The notes: generated by a model from the letters alone, not told the origin. Counted from the stretch's first letter, positions 17,547 to 27,258 are shown. The stretch: DNA of 64,000 nt from Chryseobacterium aquaeductus (GCF_905175375.1 NZ_CAJIMS010000001.1:2852001-2916000); one strand, 5' to 3'. Numbers and translations are program-made.

Positions 17547-18632
17547 ATGAACAAGAAAATTTCTGTCATGTTTATTTTGCCGGATCTGGAAACCGGAGGT
17601 GCAGAAAGAATTGTTACCACCATCGCAAATCATCTCTCAAGAGATCGTTTTGAGCCCAAGATTTTGCTTCTTCGTAAACAGGGTGGTTATCTGGAAATTG
17701 TAAAAAAAGATATCGAAATTATTGATATTAATACTGAAAGAATACGACATTCGCTGAAACCTATCTTAATGGAAATCTACCGACGAAAACCGGATATAGT
17801 TTTTTCTGGTTTTGGTGAAGTAAATGCTTATCTTTCAATGTTTATCAAACTTTTTCCGAAAGTAAAATTCATTGCAAGGGAAACCAATGTAGTTTCGCAA
17901 CATGTTACAAAAAAAGAAATCAAATTTTTCTATCATTTTTATAATAATTATCAACAAATCATTGCCCAAAGTGATGATATGATGAACGATTTAATCTCCA
18001 ATTTTAAAGTAAATCGTTCAAAGATTATTAAAATTAATAATCCTGTTGATTTTGATTTTATCGAACAAAAACTGATGCTTTCACGTAAGCCTGAGAGCTT
18101 TAAATACAATTATAAAAACGTCGTCGCCATCGGTAATCTATCTGCCAGAAAGGGTTTTGATAATTTACTAAAAGTTTTTTCAAGATTAAAAAATGAGAAG
18201 ATTTTACTTCACATTTTGGGTGATGGTAAAGACAGGGAAATTCTTCACCAGATGAAAGATTTTTTAGGTTTGAAAAATGTGTTTTTTCATGGGAAACAGG
18301 AAAACCCGTATGAATATTTAAAATATGCAGATTTGTTCATTCTTTCATCAAGATATGAAGGTTTTCCCAATGTTTTATTGGAAGCCGGAGCCTGCGGAAC
18401 CTATTCTTTGGCAAACAATTGTCCGGGTGGCATTAATGAAATTATTCAGCATAATACCAATGGTGAAATTTCTGATATTGAAAACCATGAAGATTTCTCA
18501 CAAAAAATTATGCATATTTTACATCAGTCGCATGATCAGGATGCGATAAAAAATTCTATAAAAGCTCGTTTTTCAAAAGAGATTATTTTGAGTAAATATG
18601 AGAAGGTTTTGTTGGATCTGATGAAGAGATAA
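17547..18632 (+). CDS. Glycosyltransferase family 4 protein
   Basis: 361 residues of GT-B fold. The N-terminal acceptor domain has the glycine-rich loop LETGGAERIV. The C-terminal donor domain has the nucleotide-sugar region NLSARKGFDNLLKVF and the EX7E-type block SSRYEGFPNVLLEAGACG. Retaining GT4 enzymes transfer a sugar from a nucleotide donor, typically in lipopolysaccharide, capsule or exopolysaccharide assembly. It is a lone gene here, without other polysaccharide genes nearby, so acceptor and sugar are unknown. Preceded 38 bases upstream by the toxin gene. Confidence 0.9.
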   Translation: MNKKISVMFILPDLETGGAERIVTTIANHLSRDRFEPKILLLRKQGGYLEIVKKDIEIIDINTERIRHSLKPILMEIYRRKPDIVFSGFGEVNAYLSMFIKLFPKVKFIARETNVVSQHVTKKEIKFFYHFYNNYQQIIAQSDDMMNDLISNFKVNRSKIIKINNPVDFDFIEQKLMLSRKPESFKYNYKNVVAIGNLSARKGFDNLLKVFSRLKNEKILLHILGDGKDREILHQMKDFLGLKNVFFHGKQENPYEYLKYADLFILSSRYEGFPNVLLEAGACGTYSLANNCPGGINEIIQHNTNGEISDIENHEDFSQKIMHILHQSHDQDAIKNSIKARFSKEIILSKYEKVLLDLMKR

Positions 18633-18692
18633 TAATCTATGTATTTCCTTAAATTTGCGCATTAATTTCATCAAAAAATCAATATTTCATTC

Positions 18693-19043
18693 ATGAAAAA
18701 ACTTCCGAAACTAGGTTGCGCCTGCGAAAAACATGATTTAATCGAATCTGAATATAGAAAATCAAACGTAGGAACAGATTCTACAGAAGGTCGAATGGCA
18801 CAAGTAAGCGTAATACAATGCAGACTTTGCCAAAGAATCTGGATCAAATATGATATTTCTTTTCAAAATTCTCTGGAACTAGGAAGATGGTACAAAGGAA
18901 TTATAGCCAAAAAAGACGTTTCAGAAATGAAACCTGAAAATGTGGTTGAACATCTGGAAAATCTTGAATGGTATGTTTGTGGTGGTGAATTTTTTGGAAA
19001 TAAGGAAGTTTTTGGACAGGGCAAACTAAATTTAGATTTATAA
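18693..19043 (+). CDS. Conserved small cytoplasmic protein, possible zinc ribbon
   Basis: 116 residues. A CxC near the N-terminus (GCACEKH) and a CxxC in the middle (QCRLCQRIW) could bind one zinc ion. The rest contains several Trp and Gly (LELGRWYKGI, LENLEWYVCGGEFFG). A TAAATTTG box (18650-18657) about 35 bases upstream is a plausible -7 element. I do not recognise a described family and infer no function. A single-gene unit between the glycosyltransferase and lpd. Confidence 0.65.
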   Translation: MKKLPKLGCACEKHDLIESEYRKSNVGTDSTEGRMAQVSVIQCRLCQRIWIKYDISFQNSLELGRWYKGIIAKKDVSEMKPENVVEHLENLEWYVCGGEFFGNKEVFGQGKLNLDL

Positions 19044-19166
19044 ATAGGCTGAAAGTTGAAGCTAGAAGATCAAAAGGTTAGAATTCAAAAAAAAAATTCT
19101 TTAATCAATGAAACTTCCTTCATCCAAATTCCATCTTCCCCCTTGCAAAAACTTGACAAAACTCAC

Positions 19167-19197
19167 TTTGTTCCTTGTAAATTAATCAGTAAATTTG
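19167..19197 (+). promoter_or_regulatory. Promoter of lpd
   Basis: TTTG (19167-19170), 19 bases, TAAATTTG (19190-19197), about 40 bases before the ATG at 19239. Confidence 0.7.
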
Positions 19198-19238
19198 TAA
19201 GGATTTAAGAATAGCTAATAATAAATTATAATAATACA

Positions 19239-20642
19239 ATGAGTCAATTCGATGTTACCGTAATCGGTTCTGGTCCTGGAGGTTATGTTGCTGCTATACG
19301 TGCTGCACAATTAGGTTTCAAAACAGCAATTATTGAAAAATATTCAACTTTAGGCGGAACTTGTCTTAACGTTGGATGTATTCCTTCAAAAGCGCTTTTA
19401 GACAGCTCTGAGCATTTTGAAAATGCAAAACACAATTTTGCAAACCACGGAATTATCATTAATGAACCTCAGGCGGATATCGCAAGAATGGTTGCAAGAA
19501 AAAATGAAGTGGTAGATCAGACTACGAAGGGCATCAATTTCTTGATGGATAAAAACAAAATAACAGTTTTTGAAGGTCTTGGAAGTTTTGAATCTGCAAC
19601 TCAAATTAAAGTTACAAAAAATGACGGTTCTACAGAAATGATAGAATCTAAATATACAATCATTGCAACAGGTTCTAAACCATCTTCGTTGCCTTTCATC
19701 ACGCTGGATAAAGAAAGAGTAATTACTTCCACTGAAGCTTTAAATTTAAAGGAAATTCCTAAGCATATGGTAGTAATCGGTGGTGGAGTAATCGGTCTTG
19801 AGTTGGGTTCAGTGTATTTGAGACTTGGAGCTCAGGTAACTGTAGTTGAATTTATGGATAAAATCATTCCTACGATGGATGGAGCTTTAAGCAAAGAATT
19901 GACTAAAGTTCTTAAAAAACAAGGAATGAAATTCATGCTTTCTACAGCAGTTTCTGCGGTTGAAAGAAATGGAGATACTGTAAAAATTACTGCGAAAGAT
20001 AAGAAAGGAGAAGAAGTTTCTGTAGAAGGAGATTACTGTTTGGTTTCTGTAGGTAGAAAACCTTACACAGACGGACTTGGATTGGAGAAAGCTGGTGTAG
20101 AACTTGACGAAAGAGGAAGAGTGAAAACAAATGACCATTTACAAACCAATGTTGCAAACATCTATGCAATCGGTGATGTAATAAAAGGAGCAATGTTGGC
20201 TCACAAAGCGGAAGAAGAAGGAGTTTTCGTTGCAGAAACTTTGGCCGGACAAAAACCTCACATCAATTATAACTTAATACCGGGAGTCGTTTACACTTGG
20301 CCGGAAGTTGCCGGAGTTGGTAAAACCGAAGAGCAATTAAAAGAAGAAGGTGTTGCTTATAAAGTAGGTTCTTTCCCGATGAGAGCATTAGGAAGAAGCC
20401 GTGCAAGTGGTGACGTCGATGGTTTGGTGAAAATTATCGCTGACGAAAAAACTGACGAAGTGCTAGGAATGCACATTGTTGGAGCAAGAGCTGCAGATCT
20501 TATCGCAGAAGGTGTAATTGCAATGGAATTCCGGGCAAGTGCAGAAGACATCGCAAGAAGTTCCCACGCTCACCCAACGTATGCTGAAGCTATAAAAGAA
20601 GCAGCTTTGGATGCTACAGGAAAAAGAGCTCTGCACATGTAA
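19239..20642 (+). CDS. lpdA: Dihydrolipoyl dehydrogenase (E3)
   Basis: 467 residues. N-terminal FAD-binding Rossmann fold (VIGSGPGGYVAAIRA), redox disulfide GGTCLNVGCIPSK with C42 and C47, NAD-binding fold (VIGGGVIGLELGSVY), second FAD contact (IYAIGDV) and the C-terminal catalytic His-Glu region SSHAHPTYAEAIKEA. E3 reoxidises dihydrolipoamide in the pyruvate, 2-oxoglutarate and branched-chain dehydrogenase complexes and in the glycine cleavage system. It is monocistronic here, with its own promoter and terminator, so it probably serves several complexes. Confidence 0.96.
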   Translation: MSQFDVTVIGSGPGGYVAAIRAAQLGFKTAIIEKYSTLGGTCLNVGCIPSKALLDSSEHFENAKHNFANHGIIINEPQADIARMVARKNEVVDQTTKGINFLMDKNKITVFEGLGSFESATQIKVTKNDGSTEMIESKYTIIATGSKPSSLPFITLDKERVITSTEALNLKEIPKHMVVIGGGVIGLELGSVYLRLGAQVTVVEFMDKIIPTMDGALSKELTKVLKKQGMKFMLSTAVSAVERNGDTVKITAKDKKGEEVSVEGDYCLVSVGRKPYTDGLGLEKAGVELDERGRVKTNDHLQTNVANIYAIGDVIKGAMLAHKAEEEGVFVAETLAGQKPHINYNLIPGVVYTWPEVAGVGKTEEQLKEEGVAYKVGSFPMRALGRSRASGDVDGLVKIIADEKTDEVLGMHIVGARAADLIAEGVIAMEFRASAEDIARSSHAHPTYAEAIKEAALDATGKRALHM

Positions 20643-20669
20643 TTTTTTTAAAAAACTTACAATATATTT

Positions 20670-20704
20670 AAAGAGAAATCATATTTTTGATTTCTCTTTT
20701 TTTT
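20670..20704 (+). terminator. Terminator of lpd
   Basis: AAAGAGAAATCA (20670-20681) pairs with TGATTTCTCTTT (20689-20700), seven-base loop, followed by T residues. Confidence 0.85.
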
Positions 20705-20740
20705 GGCATAAAAATGGATTTTAAGAAATAAAAACATGTT

Positions 20741-21604
20741 ATGAAAAATATATTTATCAGTTTGATGCTTTTTGTAGGAATTTATTCATTTTCACAGGAA
20801 GCGGGAAAAGCAGGAGAGCTTCTGAAAAATGAAGTATCGAAAAATGATATTGAATCTCCTGACGCAAAAAGACAGGATTCCAGAAACAATAATTCAAGTA
20901 ACTCCGTATTCAGAAATCCAAAAAATTCTGCCAAAAGACCAATAAATCCAAATTATCAATGGAATATGAATTTCGGATCTTCTGAAGTTTTTCTCAGAAT
21001 TCCTGAGTACGGATATTTCAGCGTTGAATTGGGAGATCAGCAGATTTCAAACAATTCTGGGAAATACAGATTTTTTGATTTACCATCCGGAAGAATTCCG
21101 CTTTCAATTTATGATAACGGATTTTTGATATACAAAACCACTCTGAATGTGAGAAATAACAGCAGATTAGTTTTAGATTTTTTCACTAATCAAGGGCTTT
21201 TTTTACTGGATTCTTATCCTATTCAAAACGACTATTACGGTTTTAATAATTGGAATGATGTCTGGAATAATCTTTATGGAAATACTGGAAATAACTGGTC
21301 TGGAAATTATTCTAATGGTATGAATGATAACGATTTCCGTGAATTTTTCAATATGATGAAGAAAAGCTCTTCATTTGATGATAATAAAATTGCTTTTATA
21401 AATACTCATGGAAGGCATTCTATGTTTACATCCCAGCAAATCAACGTTTTGGTAAAAGATCTTAGTTTTGATAAGAATAAATTAATTTTAGCGAAATCTA
21501 TGTTTTCAAAATGTGTTGACAAGCATAAGTATTATATTGTGGGTGATGCGTTAGATTTCGAAAAAAGCAGAAGAGAACTTATGGATTTTATATCTAAAAA
21601 TTGA
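20741..21604 (+). CDS. DUF4476 domain exported protein
   Basis: 287 residues with a signal peptide (MKNIFISLMLFVGIYSFSQ). A low-complexity Asn/Ser-rich linker follows (about 45-70), then a strand-rich middle resembling a PEGA-like fold (FLRIPEYGYFSVELGDQ). The C-terminal domain of about 90 residues (FREFFNMMKKSSSFDDNKI to the end) fits DUF4476. The family is common in Bacteroidota exported proteins and has no assigned function. Single-gene unit between the lpd terminator and the CvfB-like gene. Confidence 0.8.
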   Translation: MKNIFISLMLFVGIYSFSQEAGKAGELLKNEVSKNDIESPDAKRQDSRNNNSSNSVFRNPKNSAKRPINPNYQWNMNFGSSEVFLRIPEYGYFSVELGDQQISNNSGKYRFFDLPSGRIPLSIYDNGFLIYKTTLNVRNNSRLVLDFFTNQGLFLLDSYPIQNDYYGFNNWNDVWNNLYGNTGNNWSGNYSNGMNDNDFREFFNMMKKSSSFDDNKIAFINTHGRHSMFTSQQINVLVKDLSFDKNKLILAKSMFSKCVDKHKYYIVGDALDFEKSRRELMDFISKN

Positions 21605-21667
21605 TTAAATTTTTATCTTCCACACAACTCCATTATAGTAACTCTCAAACTCTCCAACTAATTTCAG

Positions 21668-21675
21668 TACCTTTG
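21668..21675 (+). promoter_or_regulatory. -7 promoter box of cvfB-like gene
   Basis: TACCTTTG, 19 bases before the ATG at 21695; no clear TTG upstream. Confidence 0.5.
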
Positions 21676-21694
21676 CCAATTAAATTTATCATCA

Positions 21695-22519
21695 ATGCAA
21701 ATCGGAAAAACCCAGACTTTAAAAATTTCAGAAAAAAATACTTCAGGATGGATGCTTGAATCAGAGACAGGCGAAACCGCTTTTATGTCTAAAGTTTTCA
21801 TTCGTGATGAAAAAGAAATTGGTGATGAGATGGAAGTTTTCGTGTATCAGGATGATCACAAACTGAAAGCAACTACAGAAACTCCACTTGCTGAAGTTGG
21901 CGAATTTGCGGTGATGAGCTGTGTACAAAGTCTTCCCAGCGGAGCTTTTATGGATTGGGGAATTATCAAAGATTTGTTTATTCCTTACAAGCAACAAAAA
22001 TCTAAAATTCTGGAGGGTAAAAGATATCTGGTCTATCTCTATGTAGATGAAGATTTGGAATTGATTACCGGAACTACAAAATTCAAGAGAAATCCGCAAT
22101 ACGAAGATGCACCTTTCAGAAAAGGTGATAAAGTAGAACTCATTATGATGAACGAAAGCGAATTGGGATGGAATGTAGTAATTAATAAAAAATATATCGG
22201 ATTAGTTTATGCATCAGATGTTTACAAAAAGCTATATCCACTTTCTGAAGAAGAAGGCTACATAAAAGCCATCCGTGAAGATGGCAAAATAGATGTATCG
22301 CTTCAGCCGGAAGGTTTTGAAAATATTGATGAATTCAGACAGAAAATTCTCAACAAATTAGAAGAAAACTTTGGCTTACTTCATCTTTCAGACAAATCTT
22401 CTCCGGAAGATATAAAAGCTGATTTGCAGATGAGTAAAAAGAACTTTAAAAAAGCCCTTGGCGGATTATATAAAGATAAAATTATTGATATTTCAGACGA
22501 TAAAATCAAGTTATTGTAG
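21695..22519 (+). CDS. CvfB/YitL-type S1-like RNA-binding protein
   Basis: 274 residues in the CvfB architecture: tandem S1-like beta barrels (first about 1-65, second 66-140 with MDWGIIKDLFIPYKQQ, third about 145-210 with GWNVVINKKYIGLVYASDVYK). A C-terminal winged helix follows (SPEDIKADLQMSKKNFKKALGGLYKDKII). S. aureus CvfB binds RNA and affects virulence gene expression; in Bacteroidota the target is unknown. It shares a bidirectional terminator with the convergent type IX-secreted protein gene. Confidence 0.85.
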   Translation: MQIGKTQTLKISEKNTSGWMLESETGETAFMSKVFIRDEKEIGDEMEVFVYQDDHKLKATTETPLAEVGEFAVMSCVQSLPSGAFMDWGIIKDLFIPYKQQKSKILEGKRYLVYLYVDEDLELITGTTKFKRNPQYEDAPFRKGDKVELIMMNESELGWNVVINKKYIGLVYASDVYKKLYPLSEEEGYIKAIREDGKIDVSLQPEGFENIDEFRQKILNKLEENFGLLHLSDKSSPEDIKADLQMSKKNFKKALGGLYKDKIIDISDDKIKLL

Positions 22520-22540
22520 TCAACTAATTTTGAAAAATAA

Positions 22541-22566
22541 AAAAGAGCAGAAATTACTGCTCTTTT
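22541..22566. terminator. Bidirectional terminator
   Basis: AAAAGAGCAG and CTGCTCTTTT pair perfectly around AAATTA, with A and T runs on both sides, between convergent genes. Confidence 0.88.
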
Positions 22567-22570
22567 TTGT

Positions 22571-25500
22571 TTAGTTTCTATTCTTAATCAGCAGCCAGCC
22601 ATTGTAGACTCTTGCATCTGAAACCTTGATCGTGTACCAATAATTTCCTGTAGCAAGTGGATTTGAATTGTATTTTCCGTCCCATTCAAATGGTATCTTA
22701 ATTGTTTTTTGCCTAAAGACAATTAATCCTTTTCTGTCATACACTATAATCTCAGTGCCAGGATAATTTTCGAGTCCTGCAATTCTCCATTTATCATTTG
22801 TTCCGTCGCCGTTTGGTGAGATCATATTGGGAATATTAAATATTGAGAAATTTTTCTCTCCGATGATACATCCCGATTTTGTTCTCACGTAGACAATATA
22901 TTCACCCAAAGTCAAATTAGAAAAAACATTAGAAGTTTGCCAGTTTTGATTGTCTAAAGAATATTCATAGTTTCCTGATGAAGACATAATTACCGTTGCG
23001 GAATTATTTACAATATTTACGGAAACAATTTCTCCCAAAACTGAATAAGTTAATTGAACACTATCCGTATTTTCACATCCCAAACTGTTGGTTACTTTTA
23101 CCCAATAATTTCCCGGAGTTGAGACGGTAATGGTCTGAGTAATTGCACCAGTGCTCCAAAGATAACTTGCAAATCCGCTTCCTGCGTCAAGAGTTACTGT
23201 TTTCCCTTTGCAAAAATCGAAATCTTCCGGAAGAGTGACAACAGGTTTTGGATTTAAATTTAATTCCATAATAACGTTTTTGAAACATCCATCTGCAGTC
23301 GCCACTTTTACGTTGATAATATTTGTTCCAATATTTAAAGAGTAATTCGAAGGATTTGCGATTGCATTTCCAAATTGATCAGTATATGTGAAAATGTAAT
23401 TGGAAGGATTAGCAATAATATTTGATTGGTAAGACGTCAGGTCAACAATCATCGTATTTCCTGTTGAAGTGTTACATAAAGATGTTCTGTAGTTGGTTGC
23501 AGGAACATTGTTTTGTGAAAGTGTAACACCAATTGCTAACTCAGCAGATTCACAATTATTTAAAGTCTGCGTTACAAAATAAGTCTGTGAATGAACTAGT
23601 GGAGTAGTAACAGGTAAAATATTTCCTGTTGCATCATAGTAAACGATGGAAGTTCCGTTGACAACCAAACTCGCCAATGTAGGGTTTGCGGAAGCACAAA
23701 AATCCTGCGTTGTATTTGCGGTTGGTACAGGTGTATTATTGACAATAACTTGAATTGGAATTTTTAAACTCTCGCAATTATTGATCGTTTGAGAAGCGTA
23801 ATACGTCTGCCCATTCACAAGAGCTGAGGTGCTTGGCAAAAGATTGTTGGCGGCATCATACCATTTTATATTTTGTCCTGTGATTTGGAGATTTGCAATT
23901 GTAGGCAAACCTGTAGCACAGAAAGTTTGGGTTAAATTAGTTGTTGTGGGTACTGCAGTCGCTGTGATGATAACATTTTGATTTTGGGTTGCAGTATTTC
24001 CGTTTCCATCATTATATGTCCAATGTATAATATATGTTCCGGGGATTGAATAAGAAAGCGGATCGGTTGTAGTTGCAGTGATCATGCCGGAACAGTTGTC
24101 TGTGGCGGTTGGGAAAACAGAGATCGTCGTGTTGCAATCTCCTGTAATATCTGGTAGGATAGCGTTATTTGGAACTGGTAAAACGGTATCACCTACATTT
24201 ACATTTACAGTAAAACTTCCGTCACAAGCTCCAGAACCTGTGATTTGGCAAGTATATGTTCCCGAATTTGCCGTTGTAGCATTGGGAATTGTAGGGTTTT
24301 GTAAGTTTGATGTAAATCCGTTGGGTCCGGTCCAGGCGTATGTTGTTCCGCCTGTTGCGTTTAATTGGATACTTGAATTGATGCAAACAGGAGAGTTTGA
24401 ATTTACCATCCCCGTAGAAGAGCAGTCTCTGAATTTTGCAATAAAAGCATCATTATTTCCAGATCCGCCTCCTTGTTGTTGGAATGTTCCGGGAGTTGCA
24501 ATTCCATTTGTATTTCCACTCGACATTCCGGTCAGATAAATAGCATCTTCGCTGTCTTTTGTCACCTCTCCCAACTGAGTAGCTCCGTTTCCTGTATAAT
24601 ACGTTCCCCATTCTTTCACATCATTTTGATTGTATTTTACCAAAAATGTAGAAATATACATCGCAGGTGTCCCCATATAGGCACCTGGAGTGGAAACATC
24701 CGGTTGACCATTTGAATGTAATCCGGTAAAAAATACATTTCCAAATATATCAGGATATGACAGTAATTGATTACCTCCTTGTAAATTAAAATAATTTTTA
24801 GTAATTGTATTGTCAGATAAATTTACCCTCCATACTCCGGCTTGTCCTAAAGGAAATGTAGGAGTTGAGTATACTCCCGGAAGAATAAGAATATTGTTAA
24901 TAATAATGGCCTTTCTGATGACATCTTGACCTACATTTCCATAATAACTTGATCTAATGATATTATTACCATTTTTTGAAAGTCTTAAGTATACGCCATC
25001 TGTAATTCCTGCTTTTAACGGTTGAAAGGCATTCACCATTGGTAGGGTAGATGATTGTGAGGCTCCAATCATTTCCAAATCATTAACAGAAGAAAAAATT
25101 TGAAACATAGAGGTAGAACCATCAGCTTTACCAAAATAAGTTAACCAATCAACACTCGCTGTTATTGCATCCAATGATCCAATAATCCCGTCTGTAAATC
25201 CTGATGGAGATGCTTTGGTTGCCTGCATGGCATTTACAGTTGGAAAATCAAAGCTGAAAGTGTCACCTGCAAAATAAATATGGTTTTGATTATAAGATAT
25301 ACTAAAAAAAGTGTCGTTTGAATTGGTGAGAAACTCTTTTTGAAATATCAAACCACCATTGCTGTTAAATTTTGTAACGACCATGTTGTCATTCACAGAC
25401 ATTCTCTGAATTTTCCCACCGGCAAAAATATTGAAGTTTTCATCAAAATCAACATCATTGAAAATGTCATTCTGATTAAACCCATAATATGTACCCCAAA

Positions 25501-26485
25501 TCTTTTGGCCAAATTTGGTTACTTTCATCATGAATGCATCATATCCGCCAGCTACATTTTGTTGATAGGTTCCGGCAGTCGCAAAGTTGGTGGTACTGGT
25601 AGTACCGCCAAAAATATATAAAGTATTTTGTGAGTCTGTTTTTGCTCGTATATATTCCTCACCAAAACCCGCCACATAACTTCCCCAAAGTCTTGTGGGA
25701 ACAGGATCGATTACGATAGTTTCAGTAGAAGTTTCTACAGGAGCTTTAAAACCGAAAATTTGATTTCCCAAATCACTAAACGAAACAGTAATGTCTTCTT
25801 TGGTTTTGCCTTCTATCCAGCTGTGTGGAATATTTTCATACATTTCTCCAAAACGAACATTCATTAAAAGTTTATTACCTTTAATCGAAGTTGGAGCACC
25901 ACGAAATTTCATTTTTATATCAGAAACTTTTCCGCCCGGATGAATTACAAAGTTATATTCTATAGGTTTTAATGTATCTTTTGGTTTAAAGAATACCAAA
26001 TCAATATTTTGATAGATTCCTTGATAAGTAATTTTCTCGTAGCGGTGAACATTCGTTACGCCTTTCGGATTGTTGAGAAGATTATAATAATTTTCATAAT
26101 CTTTAGATTTACCTTCAGCTAAAATTTTTGAATTTTGATTTGAATTTATTAATTCGATATCAATTCTGTGAAAAAGATTTTTATAGCTAAATTCATCAAT
26201 ATTATAGCCGTTCTTATTTGGTATTGAGTTTTCATTAGTTTTAAAATCAGGATTTTTTGTTTTTTCTGTTTCATAAATATCATAAGAAAATCCATTAGAT
26301 CGTAGCTGAACATTTAATCCTGCAGAATGAAATAAATATTTCACATCTTTATTTTCTTTACCGTTTTGATCAACAATCTGACCCTTATTTTCATAAAAAT
26401 GATGTTCATTATCCTTTTGAAATGCCTTTTGTCCAAATAGAAAGGCACCAACGAATAGTGAAAAAAGAAATAAAATTTTTCGCAT
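22571..26485 (-). CDS. Large type IX-secreted protein with CHU_C (type B) sorting domain
   Basis: 1304 residues. Signal peptide (MRKILFLFSLFVGAFLFGQ). A DUF7948-type N-terminal region follows (about 25-260, FYENKGQIVDQNGKENKD). Next come SBBP-like beta-propeller repeats (about 265-690, e.g. LWGSYVAGFGEEYIRAKT and WGTYYTGNGATQLGEVTKD). Then an Ig/PKD-like module (CINSSIQLNATGGTTYAW), an HYR-like module (TATDNCSGMITATTTDP) and two related modules with alternating CESxxLxI blocks. The last 85 residues are the gliding-motility-associated CHU_C domain (MISPNGDGTNDKWRI to the final KNRN), the type B signal for the type IX secretion system. Predicted to be cell-surface attached; probably an adhesin-like or gliding-associated protein, though the cargo role is unknown. 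Confidence 0.9.
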   Translation of the reverse strand: MRKILFLFSLFVGAFLFGQKAFQKDNEHHFYENKGQIVDQNGKENKDVKYLFHSAGLNVQLRSNGFSYDIYETEKTKNPDFKTNENSIPNKNGYNIDEFSYKNLFHRIDIELINSNQNSKILAEGKSKDYENYYNLLNNPKGVTNVHRYEKITYQGIYQNIDLVFFKPKDTLKPIEYNFVIHPGGKVSDIKMKFRGAPTSIKGNKLLMNVRFGEMYENIPHSWIEGKTKEDITVSFSDLGNQIFGFKAPVETSTETIVIDPVPTRLWGSYVAGFGEEYIRAKTDSQNTLYIFGGTTSTTNFATAGTYQQNVAGGYDAFMMKVTKFGQKIWGTYYGFNQNDIFNDVDFDENFNIFAGGKIQRMSVNDNMVVTKFNSNGGLIFQKEFLTNSNDTFFSISYNQNHIYFAGDTFSFDFPTVNAMQATKASPSGFTDGIIGSLDAITASVDWLTYFGKADGSTSMFQIFSSVNDLEMIGASQSSTLPMVNAFQPLKAGITDGVYLRLSKNGNNIIRSSYYGNVGQDVIRKAIIINNILILPGVYSTPTFPLGQAGVWRVNLSDNTITKNYFNLQGGNQLLSYPDIFGNVFFTGLHSNGQPDVSTPGAYMGTPAMYISTFLVKYNQNDVKEWGTYYTGNGATQLGEVTKDSEDAIYLTGMSSGNTNGIATPGTFQQQGGGSGNNDAFIAKFRDCSSTGMVNSNSPVCINSSIQLNATGGTTYAWTGPNGFTSNLQNPTIPNATTANSGTYTCQITGSGACDGSFTVNVNVGDTVLPVPNNAILPDITGDCNTTISVFPTATDNCSGMITATTTDPLSYSIPGTYIIHWTYNDGNGNTATQNQNVIITATAVPTTTNLTQTFCATGLPTIANLQITGQNIKWYDAANNLLPSTSALVNGQTYYASQTINNCESLKIPIQVIVNNTPVPTANTTQDFCASANPTLASLVVNGTSIVYYDATGNILPVTTPLVHSQTYFVTQTLNNCESAELAIGVTLSQNNVPATNYRTSLCNTSTGNTMIVDLTSYQSNIIANPSNYIFTYTDQFGNAIANPSNYSLNIGTNIINVKVATADGCFKNVIMELNLNPKPVVTLPEDFDFCKGKTVTLDAGSGFASYLWSTGAITQTITVSTPGNYWVKVTNSLGCENTDSVQLTYSVLGEIVSVNIVNNSATVIMSSSGNYEYSLDNQNWQTSNVFSNLTLGEYIVYVRTKSGCIIGEKNFSIFNIPNMISPNGDGTNDKWRIAGLENYPGTEIIVYDRKGLIVFRQKTIKIPFEWDGKYNSNPLATGNYWYTIKVSDARVYNGWLLIKNRN

Positions 26486-26604
26486 GGGTTATTAATTTCC
26501 GCAAATATATAAAAAATCAACTCCTCAGCTGAATTAATAAATCATGAACGGGTGAAAGTGCATAAAGTATGATGCAAATCATAATATTTCCCTTAATTAA
26601 TTTG

Positions 26605-26622
26605 TTTAACAATTTTGTCAAA
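26605..26622. promoter_or_regulatory. TetR operator copy A
   Basis: An 18-bp dyad TTTnACAATTTTGTnAAA overlapping the -33 element of the tetR promoter. It lies exactly 50 bp upstream of operator copy B. Confidence 0.6.
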
Positions 26623-26644
26623 ACAAATGTTTGGTATATATTTG
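26613..26644 (+). promoter_or_regulatory. Promoter of tetR/efflux locus
   Basis: TTTTG (26613-26617), 19 bases, TATATTTG (26637-26644). Confidence 0.7.
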
Positions 26645-26654
26645 CACAAAATTG

Positions 26655-26672
26655 TTTAACAATAATGTCAAA
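26655..26672. promoter_or_regulatory. TetR operator copy B
   Basis: TTTAACAATAATGTCAAA repeats copy A with two central changes. It covers the predicted transcription start region and the chosen ATG (26665), so a bound dimer would block early transcription. Confidence 0.55.
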
Positions 26673-27258
26673 TCAAACAAAAAAAGACCAAACGCAGGAA
26701 TTAATAAAAGATACTGCCAAGAATTTATTCTTTGTGCAGGGAAAATTTAATGCCACTACGCAGGAAATTGCTGATGAGGCAGGGGTGAACAGAACATTGA
26801 TCAATTACTATTTTCGCTCAAGAGATAATCTGATTCAGATTATTTTTGACGAAGCCCAGAGAGTAGAAAAAGAAAAATCTGAAATTATCATGACTTCAGA
26901 CCTTCCTTTTAAAGCGAAAATTGCAGAATTTATTGAAGGCAGTCTGTCGACAAGTTTACAATATCCGTATTTAGAAACCTACATCGTTTCACAAATCAAC
27001 AAAGGTACCTGCCACAAAAAAGATATTGAAGAAAAAGAATTGAAAAGACTTTTTGAAGATATAGAAAAAGAAATGGAGTTGGGAAATATCGCAAAAATGG
27101 CTCCCATTCAGTTTCTTCTCAATATGATTTCTTTATTGGTATTTCCAAGTGCTGTAAGACCATTATTTATGGAAAATCTGATGATTAATGATGCCGAATT
27201 TGATAAAATAATTTCAGAACGTAAAGACATTATTATTAATATGCTTTTTATTAACTAG
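26665..27258 (+). CDS. TetR/AcrR family transcriptional regulator
   Basis: 197 residues from the chosen ATG at 26665. The N-terminal three-helix DNA-binding domain is clear: NLFFVQGKFNATTQEIADEA, then the recognition helix VNRTLINYYFRSRDNL. An all-helical ligand-binding C-terminal domain follows. The frame is open to 26569, but the promoter (26613-26644) lies inside that extension, so the later ATG is right. Two copies of an 18-bp dyad frame the promoter. The gene is followed after 93 bases by a complete RND pump on the same strand; it is therefore most likely the autorepressor and pump regulator, relieved by a pump substrate. Confidence 0.88.
   Translation: MSNQTKKDQTQELIKDTAKNLFFVQGKFNATTQEIADEAGVNRTLINYYFRSRDNLIQIIFDEAQRVEKEKSEIIMTSDLPFKAKIAEFIEGSLSTSLQYPYLETYIVSQINKGTCHKKDIEEKELKRLFEDIEKEMELGNIAKMAPIQFLLNMISLLVFPSAVRPLFMENLMINDAEFDKIISERKDIIINMLFIN

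Noticed and set aside
24078..24539. 153-residue plus-strand frame
   Set aside because: Antisense shadow inside the type IX-secreted protein gene, whose domains are clear.
26569..26664. Thirty-two extra residues at the start of the TetR regulator
   Set aside because: The stretch contains the promoter and operator; the DNA-binding domain begins after ATG 26665.
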